Part shown: positions 38,132 through 49,624 of the stretch, piece after piece
How the letters are laid out: each line of letters starts with the position of its first letter
Position numbering within the stretch: position 1 is the stretch's first letter
NCBI RefSeq assembly: GCF_900112485.1
Contig: NZ_FOMG01000015.1
Location: forward strand, 29,409-93,408
DNA from: Clostridium uliginosum
GTDB taxonomy: Bacteria > Bacillota > Clostridia > Clostridiales > Clostridiaceae
Length of the DNA stretch: 64,000 nucleotides
Direction of reading: 5' to 3'
Notes under the pieces: model-generated
What the model was told of the DNA's origin: nothing
What the model saw: the letters and a program-made list of their open reading frames with translations, nothing else
Databases searched by the model: none
Made by a program: the position numbers and the translations under genes

Positions 38132-38561
38132 GTTATATCGAATTTATTGTATAGGAAGATCTGACTTTTTAGATAGAATAAGAAGCAAAAGTATATTCAT
38201 TATAACTCTTTTAACACCGTTTGCAATATTAGCAGTACCAGCTTGCTTTATAGTATCAGTTATAGCTATAATTTTTGAGGTTATTCCTATGATTAGAAAC
38301 TCTTTTGGGAATGTAGCATATTTCTTTGCGTGGTCTGGTATATGTGTAGCATCTATTGGAAGATCAAAATCTTATTTAGCAGATGTTTTTGGAATGGATA
38401 CTACTGCTAAAGTGATTTTAGAACAATTTAAGAATAAATTTGATGAGTTTAAAGACACTGATTACTTTAGCCTTGGAACCAATGGTCCACTTCATGATAA
38501 TATTAGAACTTTTGTAATGGATAAAGCTAATATTAACAATAATGTATTTATTAGAAAGTAG
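38124..38561 (+). pseudogene. ABC-2 type permease remnant
   Basis: A 145-residue frame from a TTG overlapping the ATPase stop. It begins YRIYCIGRSDFLDRIRSKSI with one or two hydrophobic segments, and its C-terminal part (FGMDTTAKVILEQF) looks abruptly joined. The length is far below a normal permease, so it is probably an internally deleted gene. Confidence 0.6.
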
Positions 38562-38649
38562 CTTTTGTTATATTGCTTTATTTAGTATATAAAAAGTTTG
38601 ATGTAATGGGAAATTTATAAAAATTTTAATTAAAAATTATCTAATATGA

Positions 38650-38679
38650 TTGACAAAGAAATCATTTTCATGTTATATT
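38650..38679 (+). promoter_or_regulatory. Candidate promoter of the beta-glucoside operon
   Basis: TTGACA and TATATT with an 18-base spacer, about 30 bp upstream of the RAT element. Hexamers and placement fit a sigma-A promoter read by the BglG antitermination system. Confidence 0.6.
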
Positions 38680-38706
38680 CTAAATATGATAATTGTATTT
38701 GAATAA

Positions 38707-38798
38707 GGATCGTTACTGATTTATAAATATATCAGGCGTGACCTAAAAGCTGTATGGAGAGTATATAACTCATTATTACTACAGTTTTAGGTCTTTTT
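38707..38798 (+). promoter_or_regulatory. RAT antiterminator and terminator before the BglG-type gene
   Basis: GGATCGTTACTG, a gap, then AGGCGTGACC matches the ribonucleic antiterminator of BglG/LicT-type RNA-binding proteins. It overlaps a hairpin GACCTAAAAGCTGTA / TACAGTTTTAGGTC followed by TTTTTT. With active antiterminator protein the RAT folds and prevents termination. Confidence 0.85.
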
Positions 38799-38822
38799 TG
38801 CATATTTTTGTGGAGGTTTATT

Positions 38823-39659
38823 ATGAAAGTCAAGAAGGTATTTAATAATAATGTTGTACTGGTTGTAAATGATCTCAATGAAGAACAGATTGTAATGGGA
38901 AAAGGAATTGGATACCAAAAGTATCCAAGAGATTTAATTGAAGAAGATAAAATAGAGAAAAAATTTATATTTACTAATGACGAATCATTAAATAGCTTTG
39001 ACACATTAGTTAATAGAATACCTCTAAACCATATTGAACTTGCTAGTGAAATTATACAAATGGGCAAAGAGTTATTGGATTATAAATTAAATGATAATAT
39101 TTTAATTACCTTATCTGATCATATAAGTTATATGATTAAGAGAATTGATGAAAGATTAGTTTTTAGTAATCCACTTCAATGGGAAATTAAACAGATATAT
39201 CCTGATGAATATGAGTTTAGTCAAAAAGCATTAAATTATTTAAAAGAAAAAACAGGTAAGGACATTCCAGATTCAGAAGTAGCTTTTATAACATTGCATT
39301 TTGCGAATGCTCACTTGGAAACAAAAAATATGGAGGAAACACTTTTATTAACTAAGATAATAGATAATGTTTTAGATATAGTTAAGTATAACTATGGAAT
39401 TGAAATAAATGAATATTCATTTGATTATACAAGATTTATTACACATCTAAGGTATTTTGTAAAAAGACAGCTTACTGGTGAAAGTGTAGATGGAGATACT
39501 TCATTATTAGCTATTATAAAGTTAAAGTATGCTGATGATTATAATTGTTCAGTAAAAATAAAAAAGTTTCTAGAATCTACGTATGATTGGAAAATCACTG
39601 AAAGTGAATTATTATATTTGACACTGCATCTAAATAGATTGAGTCATAAAAGCAAATAG
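38823..39659 (+). CDS. BglG/LicT-family transcriptional antiterminator
   Basis: 278 residues: an RNA-binding CAT domain (about 1-57, KVKKVFNNNVVLVVNDLNEE), then two PTS regulation domains with conserved His residues (NRIPLNHIELA, ITLSDHISYMIKR, ITLHFANAHLE, LYLTLHLNRL). PTS phosphorylation controls its dimerisation and RAT binding. The ATG at 38823 follows TGGAGG. Two RATs flank it, so it regulates both its own synthesis and the downstream PTS/glucosidase genes. Confidence 0.93.
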   Translation: MKVKKVFNNNVVLVVNDLNEEQIVMGKGIGYQKYPRDLIEEDKIEKKFIFTNDESLNSFDTLVNRIPLNHIELASEIIQMGKELLDYKLNDNILITLSDHISYMIKRIDERLVFSNPLQWEIKQIYPDEYEFSQKALNYLKEKTGKDIPDSEVAFITLHFANAHLETKNMEETLLLTKIIDNVLDIVKYNYGIEINEYSFDYTRFITHLRYFVKRQLTGESVDGDTSLLAIIKLKYADDYNCSVKIKKFLESTYDWKITESELLYLTLHLNRLSHKSK

Positions 39660-39727
39660 AAATTTATAAGATACAGTTATATAGGCTAATGTAATTATAA
39701 TAGGAAAAAATTGAAAATAAATAAAAA

Positions 39728-39822
39728 GGATCGTTACTGTTTGGCAGGCGTGACCTAAGTTAACATAATTAGTAAAAATAATTATCCCATTTTTACTAAT
39801 TATATTAGCTTAGGTCTTTTTT
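39728..39822 (+). promoter_or_regulatory. Second RAT/terminator, in front of the PTS gene
   Basis: GGATCGTTACTG, TTTGGC, AGGCGTGACC overlaps a long hairpin: ACCTAAG / CTTAGGT outside, and ATAATTAGTAAAAA / TTTTTACTAATTAT inside, then TTTTTT. It matches the first RAT closely. No clear new promoter stands between, so it likely gives a second checkpoint inside one transcript. Confidence 0.85.
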
Positions 39823-39854
39823 ATAAAAAAAATTACTTGAAGGAGGAACATACT

Positions 39855-43174
<3,320 letters not shown>

Positions 43175-43207
43175 TATTTTGCTAAAGAAATTTATATAAA
43201 TAGGATA

Positions 43208-43251
43208 GTGGATTTTAAAGGTTGTACTTCCCATCCACCAGGAAACCCACG
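43208..43251 (+). repeat. att-like repeat D
   Basis: GTGGATTTTAAAGG, then CTTCCCATCCACCAGGAAAC, then CCACGA aligns with repeat C with about four changes in its 25-bp core and a shared leader. It lies directly after the beta-glucosidase gene. The copy lacks a closing terminator stem; an IS remnant begins 10 bp later. Confidence 0.55.
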
Positions 43252-43260
43252 AAAATGATA

Positions 43261-43570
43261 TGCTCCCTTTATAGTAGACAGTTAAAATAATAAAACTGTT
43301 TTTATAAAGGGGGTATTTTGTTTTGGGACGAAAATAAAAAGTACTATCTGAAATTAAAGTAAAAGTTGTAAAAGAATACTTAACAGGCGTAAAGAGCATG
43401 ACTCAGATAGCATATGAAGAACTTGAACAAGCTATTGATGAATATATAGATTTTTATAATACAAAAAGATTACAGGAGAAATTAAAAAGTATGACTCCAA
43501 TGGAATATCGAAGTCATACTTTAGTAGCATAATTTTTTTATTATTTTGCCTGTCTACTTGACAGGGGGCA
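43261..43570 (+). mobile_element. Internally deleted IS3-type element
   Basis: Ends resemble inverted repeats: TGCTCCCTTTATAGTAGACA at 43261 and TGTCTACTTGACAGGGGGCA ending at 43570. Inside, a start like an IS3 OrfA (EIKVKVVKEYLTGVKSMTQI) joins directly to an OrfB C-terminus (IDEYIDFYNTKRLQEKLKSM, TPMEYRSH). Most of the transposase is deleted, leaving 310 bp that could be mobilised only in trans. Confidence 0.75.
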
Positions 43571-43864
43571 GTTCAAAATTTTTGATTGCCATGGGTTTTT
43601 ATTATAGACTTTACTCTGTATTGAGCTCGCACGTGCGAAACATAAAACCGCTACTATGTGAGTGGGTCTGACTGTAAGAAAGAAATTTTAGTGAAAATTA
43701 TGATTTAGATTTGTAAAAAATAAACCTAATTTACAACTATAGCAACATTTTATCTATTTAAAGATTAAAAGTATAATGCAGAAACAGCAATATACATTGC
43801 TTTCTGTTGAAACATTTTTTTATCATTTATATATGCACTTATTCCTCGCATTTTAAACAATTTC
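43571..43864. other. Non-coding stretch with a GC-rich palindrome
   Basis: No gene is visible. A 12-bp perfect palindrome TCGCACGTGCGA (43627-43638) stands out in this A/T-rich sequence and could be a protein-binding site. Confidence 0.4.
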
Positions 43865-44200
43865 TCACTTATCCTTTTCGCTTAAATCAGATTTTTTATA
43901 TTGTGAAGATAATTCTGTAAGTTGGTTTCCTATATCAGTTATATTGTTTAAACCTGTCTCTTTTTGATGTAAGACTGACATACCAATTTGAAGCTGTTGT
44001 TCTGAATTTTCAATATAATTTAATTGATTATTTAAAGCCTTTATTTTTTTCTTTATAAGATCTTCTGGGCTTAGGTTAACACTTTTTTTCTCAGCAGTAG
44101 CAATTTTATTCTTGTTATTGAGTACTTTTTTTAGTTGTGTGTAGTTACTATTGTTTATATATGGATTTTTCAAATAAGAATTTCTATTTTCAATAATCAT
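43865..44200 (-). CDS. Small flagellin-like helical protein
   Basis: 111 residues on the minus strand with an AAAAAGGAG site. The C-terminal half (KALNNQLNYIENSEQQLQ, then LHQKETGLNNITDIGNQLTE) is heptad-rich and resembles the N-terminal D0/D1 helix of flagellin, which reads ISEK..A...LN....N...G...L...E..L.....I. It has no C-terminal flagellin domain and no membrane segment. It may be an orphan flagellin-like or coiled-coil protein. The call is tentative. Confidence 0.45.
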   Translation of the reverse strand: MIIENRNSYLKNPYINNSNYTQLKKVLNNKNKIATAEKKSVNLSPEDLIKKKIKALNNQLNYIENSEQQLQIGMSVLHQKETGLNNITDIGNQLTELSSQYKKSDLSEKDK

Positions 44201-44282
44201 TTCCTATTTCTCCTTTTTAATAAAGTATTAAAGCATAATACATATTATAATTAGTGTATTATTGAGCATATGGAATTGAACC

Positions 44283-44376
44283 TACTGTTACTCATATCAT
44301 CGCATTTACAAATGGACTTCCATCACTATTTTTTGCATATTCACTAACTACACTTGCACCACCCAATTAATAAGAT
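44283..44376 (-). pseudogene. Decayed fragment of unknown protein
   Basis: Minus-strand frame reads GGASVVSEYAKNSDGSPFVN, AMI, a stop, then VTVGSIPYA. Conserved-looking composition with a stop suggests a gene remnant. I do not recognise the family. Confidence 0.3.
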
Positions 44377-44400
44377 TGTTTTTTATTTAAAAAATAAAAC

Positions 44401-44478
44401 TATCAAACACAACGAAGAGAAATCAGTAAGGCCTTAAAAGATAAAAATGATTATATAAGGCGGAATATACATGAGTAA
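44401..44478 (+). pseudogene. C-terminal remnant of a HigB/Gp49-like toxin
   Basis: The frame TQRREISKALKDKNDYIRRN ends IHE then TAA. This resembles the end of HigB/RelE-type toxins, commonly KTP..EI..A...K.DY.RR. Upstream the frame is broken. Its stop overlaps the start of the next small ORF (ATGAGTAA), the coupling typical of toxin-antitoxin pairs. Confidence 0.5.
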
Positions 44479-44572
44479 TTTTGATGAATATTTAAAAAAG
44501 CAAATTCAAAACGAAAAACTTTATAAAGAATGTGAAACTATAGAACTAGATAGAGTAAAAAATAAAAAATAA
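44471..44572 (+). pseudogene. N-terminal remnant of a HigA/XRE-type antitoxin
   Basis: 33 residues, MSNFDEYLKKQIQNEKLYKE..., match the start typical of HigB-associated XRE antitoxins (MSNF.EYL..QL....F..E). The helix-turn-helix is absent because the frame stops early. An AAGGCGG site precedes the ATG. Confidence 0.5.
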
Positions 44573-44680
44573 GTTGAACTCTTAACTAAATTAAGATAGA
44601 TTAATGATGTAGAGATATCTTTGATAATACAAAAGTTATACATAAGACGATGTGATTGTTTATACAAAAGGAGAATTTAA

Positions 44681-45184
44681 ATGGAATTTAGAAAAGCAGT
44701 TGAAACAGATGTTAATAATATAATGAATATTATTAAGCAGGCACAAGCTTACTTTAAAGAAAATGGGATTAATCAATGGCAGGATAATTATCCGGATATT
44801 GAAACAATAATTAATGATATTGCTGATGAAAATAGTTATGTCTTGTTAAAAGATAATAATATTGTTACTACTGTAGCAGTTTCTTTTGATAATGAAAAAA
44901 CATACGACTCTATCTGTGATGGTAAATGGATTAGTAATAATGAATATGCAGTTATTCATAGAATGGCTGTTGATAACAATTATAAGGGATTAGGATTATC
45001 ATCTCAAATTATTAAAAATATAGAGCAGCTTTGTTTGAATAAAAGAGTACAAAGTATCAAAGTTGATACACATGAAGACAACATATCTATGCAAAAGCTA
45101 CTTAAGAAAAACAAGTTTAAGTATTGTGGAATAATTTATTTAGAAGATAAAAGTAAAAGAATAGCTTTTGAAAAAATACTATAG
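44681..45184 (+). CDS. GNAT family N-acetyltransferase
   Basis: 167 residues with the acetyl-CoA fold: the N-terminal MEFRKAVETDVNNIMNII, then the pyrophosphate-binding region VIHRMAVDNNYKGLGLSSQI and a C-terminal VDTHEDNISMQKLLKKNKF. Glycines in the A-motif (here YKGLGLS) are conserved. Substrate is unknown. It stands alone with an AAAGGAG site. Confidence 0.88.
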   Translation: MEFRKAVETDVNNIMNIIKQAQAYFKENGINQWQDNYPDIETIINDIADENSYVLLKDNNIVTTVAVSFDNEKTYDSICDGKWISNNEYAVIHRMAVDNNYKGLGLSSQIIKNIEQLCLNKRVQSIKVDTHEDNISMQKLLKKNKFKYCGIIYLEDKSKRIAFEKIL

Positions 45185-45320
45185 GTTATTAGGGTAATCA
45201 TTAAATAATTTAAGTTATATTATTTTTAAGATAATGCAATATTTATAGATTAAAAAACTTTTGCACTTGCAACGAGTGTATGAGTATTACAATAAATTCA
45301 AAAATAAAACTCAATAAATA

Positions 45321-45350
45321 AGTTAGTGGGGGATTAAAGCACCCCCTAAT
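45321..45350 (-). terminator. Terminator of the amino-acid ABC operon
   Basis: TTAGTGGGGG and CACCCCCTAA form a GC-rich stem with one bulge, overlapping the stop codon of the ATPase gene. Reading on the minus strand a T-rich tail follows. Confidence 0.7.
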
Positions 45351-46080
45351 TAAGTAAATTTAAAAACTGTTTAATCCTTTCATTAGATGAATTATATAAA
45401 TCATTATAAGTTCCTTTTTCAATGATTTCTCCATTATTAACAAAGACAATTTCGTCTCCAACTTCTCTGGCAAATGACATTTTGTGAGTTACAATTGCTA
45501 TTGTGTAATTTTCTTTTGCAAGATCTTTAATAAGGTTTAACACGTCAACTTCAAGCTCAGGATCCAAAGCACTTGTGGGTTCATCAAAAAGTAATATATC
45601 AGGTTTCATAGCAAGTGCTCTTGCTATAGCTATACGCTGCTGTTGACCGCCTGATAATTGATGTGGATAATTATTTTTCTTATCTAATAATCCAATTTTA
45701 TTTAAAAGTATTTCAGCTTCTTTTATAGCTTCTTTTTTAGGTGTTTTCAAAACGGTTAATGGGGCTTCAATTATGTTTTCAAGAGCTGTTCTATGAGGGA
45801 ACAGATTGAAGGTTTGAAATACCATTCCTGTTTTTTTTCTAAATTTTCGTATTTCATTTTTATTCACATCACCTTTTGAAAAATCTAATATATCATCATT
45901 CATACTTATTATACCTTCATCAGGTGTTTCAAGAAGATTGATACATCGAAGCAAAGTAGTTTTCCCAGAACCTGATGGACCTATAATAACAGTTGTTTTG
46001 TTTGACTCAATAGTTAAATTTATATTTTTTAATATATTAATATTATTAAAGTGCTTATTTAAATTTTTGATTTTAACCAT
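45346..46080 (-). CDS. Amino-acid ABC transporter ATP-binding protein
   Basis: 244-residue ATPase with Walker A IIGPSGSGKTTLLRCINLLE, signature QLSGGQQQRIAIARAL, Walker B ILLFDEPTSALDPE and switch IVTHKMSF. It is of the GlnQ/TcyC type for polar amino acids. It is the last gene of a minus-strand trio (binding protein, permease, ATPase). A palindromic repeat fills the gap to the permease. Confidence 0.93.
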   Translation of the reverse strand: MVKIKNLNKHFNNINILKNINLTIESNKTTVIIGPSGSGKTTLLRCINLLETPDEGIISMNDDILDFSKGDVNKNEIRKFRKKTGMVFQTFNLFPHRTALENIIEAPLTVLKTPKKEAIKEAEILLNKIGLLDKKNNYPHQLSGGQQQRIAIARALAMKPDILLFDEPTSALDPELEVDVLNLIKDLAKENYTIAIVTHKMSFAREVGDEIVFVNNGEIIEKGTYNDLYNSSNERIKQFLNLLN

Positions 46081-46111
46081 ACTTCCTCCTTGTATCAGTT
46101 TTCAAAAATGA

Positions 46112-46277
46112 AATTAGGCACATTCAAAAAAATAACAAGTCAATATTCTAGTTTATTTTGTACAATACTGCTTCAGCAGATTGGTCTAATAGCTCGCTAT
46201 TAAACCAATTTGCTTCCTTCCTTGATGCAAAATATGCATCGCATCTTGGACTTGTTATTTTCTTTCATGTGCCTTAA
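46112..46277. repeat. GGCACATTC palindromic repeat, largest copy, inside the ABC operon
   Basis: TTAGGCACATTCAAAAAAAT, AACAAGTC and the inverted GACTTGTTATTTTCTTTCAT, GTGCCTTAA enclose about 110 bases that are themselves palindromic (GCTTCAGCAGATTGGTCTAA and inverse-like TTAAACCAATTTGCTTCC). It separates the permease gene from the ATPase gene. It could attenuate the distal gene or act as a processing site. Confidence 0.75.
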
Positions 46278-46284
46278 TTGAAAA

Positions 46285-46950
46285 CTATTCTATAGATAAT
46301 CTTTTTTCTGAGTATTTTTGTACTTGCGTTAAGATTGTACAGAACAATAGATAAATTAAGCCTACTTCACAATATAAAACAAGTGGTTCATATGTTCTTG
46401 CAACAATTCTTTGAGTTTCCATAAACATTTCAGTAACTGTTATGTTAGTAGCTAAAGATGTATCTTTTACCAAGCTGATAAATGAATTAAAAAGTGGTGG
46501 AATTGATACTTTAGCAGCTTGTGGAAGAATTGTTTTTACAAGTGTCTGTATATAATTCATACCTAATGAATAACTAGCTTCCCATTGTCCACTTGGAACT
46601 GACAAAATTGCTGCCCTTATTGTTTCTGAACTATAAGCACCTACATTTAACGAAAAGGCAATTATAGCTGATGGAATAGGTTCAATCTTTATTCCGGCAC
46701 TAGGTAAGCCGTAAAATATAATAAAAAGCTGAACCAATAGTGGAGTTCCTCTAAATATCCATGCATAGAATTTTGCTATTTGTTTTAAAATTCTATGTTT
46801 TGAAATTTGAATTAAAGCAACTATCATAGCTATTAATAATCCTATTGCAAAAGAAACTAGTGTAAGAGGAATTGTATAAATAATTCCGGCTTTAAACATA
46901 GGAAAAAAAGAGCTTTTTATAATTTCAATAATACGATTATCAATAACCAT
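46285..46950 (-). CDS. Amino-acid ABC transporter permease
   Basis: 221 residues with five to six transmembrane helices and the HEAT/EAA-type motif region GQWEASYSLGMNYIQTLVKT with LPQA. The His/Glu/Gln/Arg permease family pattern includes RGTPLLVQLFIIFYG. It forms a homodimer with the ATPase encoded after the repeat. Confidence 0.93.
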   Translation of the reverse strand: MVIDNRIIEIIKSSFFPMFKAGIIYTIPLTLVSFAIGLLIAMIVALIQISKHRILKQIAKFYAWIFRGTPLLVQLFIIFYGLPSAGIKIEPIPSAIIAFSLNVGAYSSETIRAAILSVPSGQWEASYSLGMNYIQTLVKTILPQAAKVSIPPLFNSFISLVKDTSLATNITVTEMFMETQRIVARTYEPLVLYCEVGLIYLLFCTILTQVQKYSEKRLSIE

Positions 46951-46969
46951 AAAAGTTATCCTCCTTTAA

Positions 46970-47782
46970 TTATTTAGTAACATTAGTTCCAAAGTATTTT
47001 TCAGATATTTTTTGCAAAGTTCCATCTTCATTTAACTTAGCTAAAGCATCATTAACTGCCTTTACAAATGAATCATTACCTTTACGCATTAAAACTGCAT
47101 TTTCACTTGCTTTGTCAAGGGTATCAGTAATCTTTAAAGGAGCATCTGGCTTTTGTTTTAAGTAATCATAAAAAGTGACATCATCATTTACTGTTGCATC
47201 AGCTCTGCCATTATTAATAAGATCTATTGATTTACTAAATGTTCCATCAGTATCTACTAACTCTGCACCATAACCTTTAGACATATCGGCAAAGTTACTT
47301 GTTAATCCTTGTGCAGTTTTTTTACCTTTTAAATCTTCAAATGATTTAATATCTTGATTGTTTTTTTCAACAATTAATACAGCTCTTGTTACTGTATATG
47401 GTGTTGAAAAATCGTATTTTTGTTTTCTTTCATCAGTTATGCCAACTTGATTCATAACTACATCATAACGCTCAGAATCTAAACCAGCTATGCATGAATC
47501 CCAAGGTGTTTCTACAAATTCAGCTTTTACACCAAGTTCTTTTGCTATTGCTTGTCCAATTTCTACATCATATCCAACCAATTCATTTTTATCATTGTGA
47601 TATGTGTAAGGTGCATAGGCACCTTCAGTACCGATTTTTAAAGTGCCTCTGTCTTTAATTTCTGCTAATAAATCTTTACTTTTGTTATCGTTAGTTGAAG
47701 CTTGCCCAGAATTACTGCATCCGATTAATCCAATTGATAATACCCCTACTAATAATAAACTAATTAAATTTTTCTTTTTCAT
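46970..47782 (-). CDS. Amino-acid (probably cystine) ABC substrate-binding lipoprotein
   Basis: 270 residues with a lipoprotein signal (VGVLSIGLIGCSNSGQ; lipobox Cys22) and a type 3 solute-binding fold (LKIGTEGAYAPYTYH, GYDVEIGQAIAKELG, MNQVGITDERKQKYDFS). The WDSCIAGLDSERYDVVMNQV segment resembles cystine/FliY-type binders, so cystine is the best guess. A GAGGGG site precedes the ATG. It is the first gene of the operon. Confidence 0.9.
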   Translation of the reverse strand: MKKKNLISLLLVGVLSIGLIGCSNSGQASTNDNKSKDLLAEIKDRGTLKIGTEGAYAPYTYHNDKNELVGYDVEIGQAIAKELGVKAEFVETPWDSCIAGLDSERYDVVMNQVGITDERKQKYDFSTPYTVTRAVLIVEKNNQDIKSFEDLKGKKTAQGLTSNFADMSKGYGAELVDTDGTFSKSIDLINNGRADATVNDDVTFYDYLKQKPDAPLKITDTLDKASENAVLMRKGNDSFVKAVNDALAKLNEDGTLQKISEKYFGTNVTK

Positions 47783-48315
47783 TATTTACCCCTCCTACAA
47801 TTCCTATCGGTTTAGTATGTTTTGCAGTTATCGTACTATAAAATTTGTAATGTGTCAATATTTTTTTGAATTGTTTTAATAAAGAGAAAGGAGTTAAAAA
47901 TGCTAAACAAAAAGATGTAATAAAAAATAATATTGACAAATATAATATCAAATACTAAAATAAGCCTAATAATTACTAGTAAACAAATAAGAATAATATA
48001 AAATGAATTTTATTATAGTAAATATAATAAAAAGAAAACACATAATAAGGAAAATTTTTAGATATTTGATAATAAAATTTAAACTATATAGTGTTCAATA
48101 TAGATATTTTAATAAAAATACAGTTAATGCAAAAATGGGAAGAGGAAGAATAAACAATGATTATACTGCTGGCTATACATAGATAGAGCAAGCTCACAAA
48201 ATGTGTTATACTTGATTCGCAATGGTAATTTACTGTGGAACAACTAAATAATTTTTATATAGATAAATCAACACTATTGCTAACTAGAAGAATTGGCAGT
48301 GAGGACAGAATAATT
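47783..48315. other. A/T-rich gap with gene debris
   Basis: No intact gene. Around 48133-48240 a plus-strand frame reads MGRGRINNDYTAGYT, stop, IEQAHKMCYT, stop, FAMVIYCGTTK, looking like fragments of a decayed gene that I cannot identify. The promoter of the minus-strand ABC operon should be near 47800-47950. Confidence 0.35.
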
Positions 48316-48816
48316 ATGAAGAATTTAATAAAAAGGATAATACAAAATAAAGAATATAAGAGAATATTGACATTCGTAGTTATACTCTATATTTTTCGAG
48401 TTAATTACATAAAGAGGATGTTATTTCACACTACAAGTATATCAACAATTAGTCAATATGGTTTATTGATTCTAACTATATTAGGGGCAACTGTACTTAT
48501 GGGAACTTTATTATTTGTTGCAATTAAGGTTTGCAATATGTTTTATACAAGGAAGAATGTACCTAAAGTAAAAGGAAAAGAATGGTCACTTGGATTTAGA
48601 GAATTAAAATATTTTTTAGTAGATAGGAAAAATTGTAAAATTTGTGAAACAAAAATGAAAAAAATTACGAGTGAAGAGTATAAAGGTATAGAGAGGAATA
48701 TAAGTATGGATGGGTATGCATCAGATGTAGAAAGGTATGAAGTTAAAATTTCTTATTATTGTCCAAAATGCAATAAAAAATTTTCTTTAGAAGAATTGGT
48801 AAAGGAAACAGAATAA
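48316..48816 (+). CDS. Membrane protein with C-terminal zinc ribbon, unknown function
   Basis: 166 residues: two transmembrane helices (about 17-35 and 49-76), then a cytoplasmic domain with NCKICETKMKK and YCPKCNKKFS Cys pairs that suggest a zinc ribbon. I chose ATG 48316 over an in-frame GTG at 48235 that lies in decayed sequence, though its ribosome binding site (GAGGA) is modest. The family is not recognised. Confidence 0.6.
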   Translation: MKNLIKRIIQNKEYKRILTFVVILYIFRVNYIKRMLFHTTSISTISQYGLLILTILGATVLMGTLLFVAIKVCNMFYTRKNVPKVKGKEWSLGFRELKYFLVDRKNCKICETKMKKITSEEYKGIERNISMDGYASDVERYEVKISYYCPKCNKKFSLEELVKETE

Positions 48817-49028
48817 TTATGAAGATGAACTAGGTAATTTTACTATAGTTAGTGATGATACGATGGAATTATATGAAAGATATTCACAGGAAACTAATAA
48901 TAAGATTTATGGTAAATTGCTAAAAATATTATTTTATAGGATAAGAATTAATAAAATGTCGAAATTTATCAACATATATTATGACAATATGTTATAATAT
49001 TTATATATATAAACGAAGGAGGAAAATA

Positions 49029-49205
49029 ATGATAAAAGAATGTAAAAAAGGCCACGATGTAAATATAAGAAAATTTGGCGTTCAAACAAATGTAATTTTA
49101 CCATTTGCAATTGATAGTAGTGATGGCACAGGTTCTATAAGATGTAAAACGGATAAATGTGAATTCATTGATGTATGTGAATATAAAGATTATATAAAAG
49201 ACTAA
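49029..49205 (+). CDS. Small Cys-rich protein, unknown function
   Basis: 58 residues starting MIKECKKGHDVNIRKFGV. It has Cys in ECKKGH, RCKTDKCEF and DVCEYKD, spacing that could bind a metal. AAGGAGG lies eight bases before ATG 49029; a longer in-frame start at 48981 has no such site. It is a single gene with a hairpin-T-run region downstream. Confidence 0.6.
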   Translation: MIKECKKGHDVNIRKFGVQTNVILPFAIDSSDGTGSIRCKTDKCEFIDVCEYKDYIKD

Positions 49206-49624
49206 GATAAGACCTTTATTTTTATTTGAAATAAAAATGTTTTTAAGTGTCTTTTAGTTTATATAGAGTGTTATATAGTATCTTTAAATGTGATATGGTG
49301 TTTAAATCGAGTAAAAGTATTAAGATATTAAAGTGAAGTTAATAAATAGTATGTAGTAATTTGAGAAGATGAACCTAAAAGAAGGGAACATCTTCTTTTT
49401 ATTTAATTTAAACGCTATGTTTTAAAACCGTGTTGATATTGTTATATAAACATATTTACATATACAAATGTGTTTAATTAATTTACAATAGTAAAATATA
49501 GTTCTGTTAATTAGAACTATACTATAGGTAAAACAAGGATTTTAAAGAATATAAAATAAAATAACTATATTTGGGAAAATTTTATGTGGAATTTTAATAA
49601 ATATTTATTAATAGGTGATTATTT
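49206..49624. other. Gap with a terminator-like hairpin and half of a second repeat family
   Basis: GAAGATG and CATCTTC with CTTTTTAT (about 49364-49400) form a terminator. TGTTTTAAAACCGTGTTGAT at 49418-49437 matches the start of the palindromic element at 63753. No gene is visible. Confidence 0.55.
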
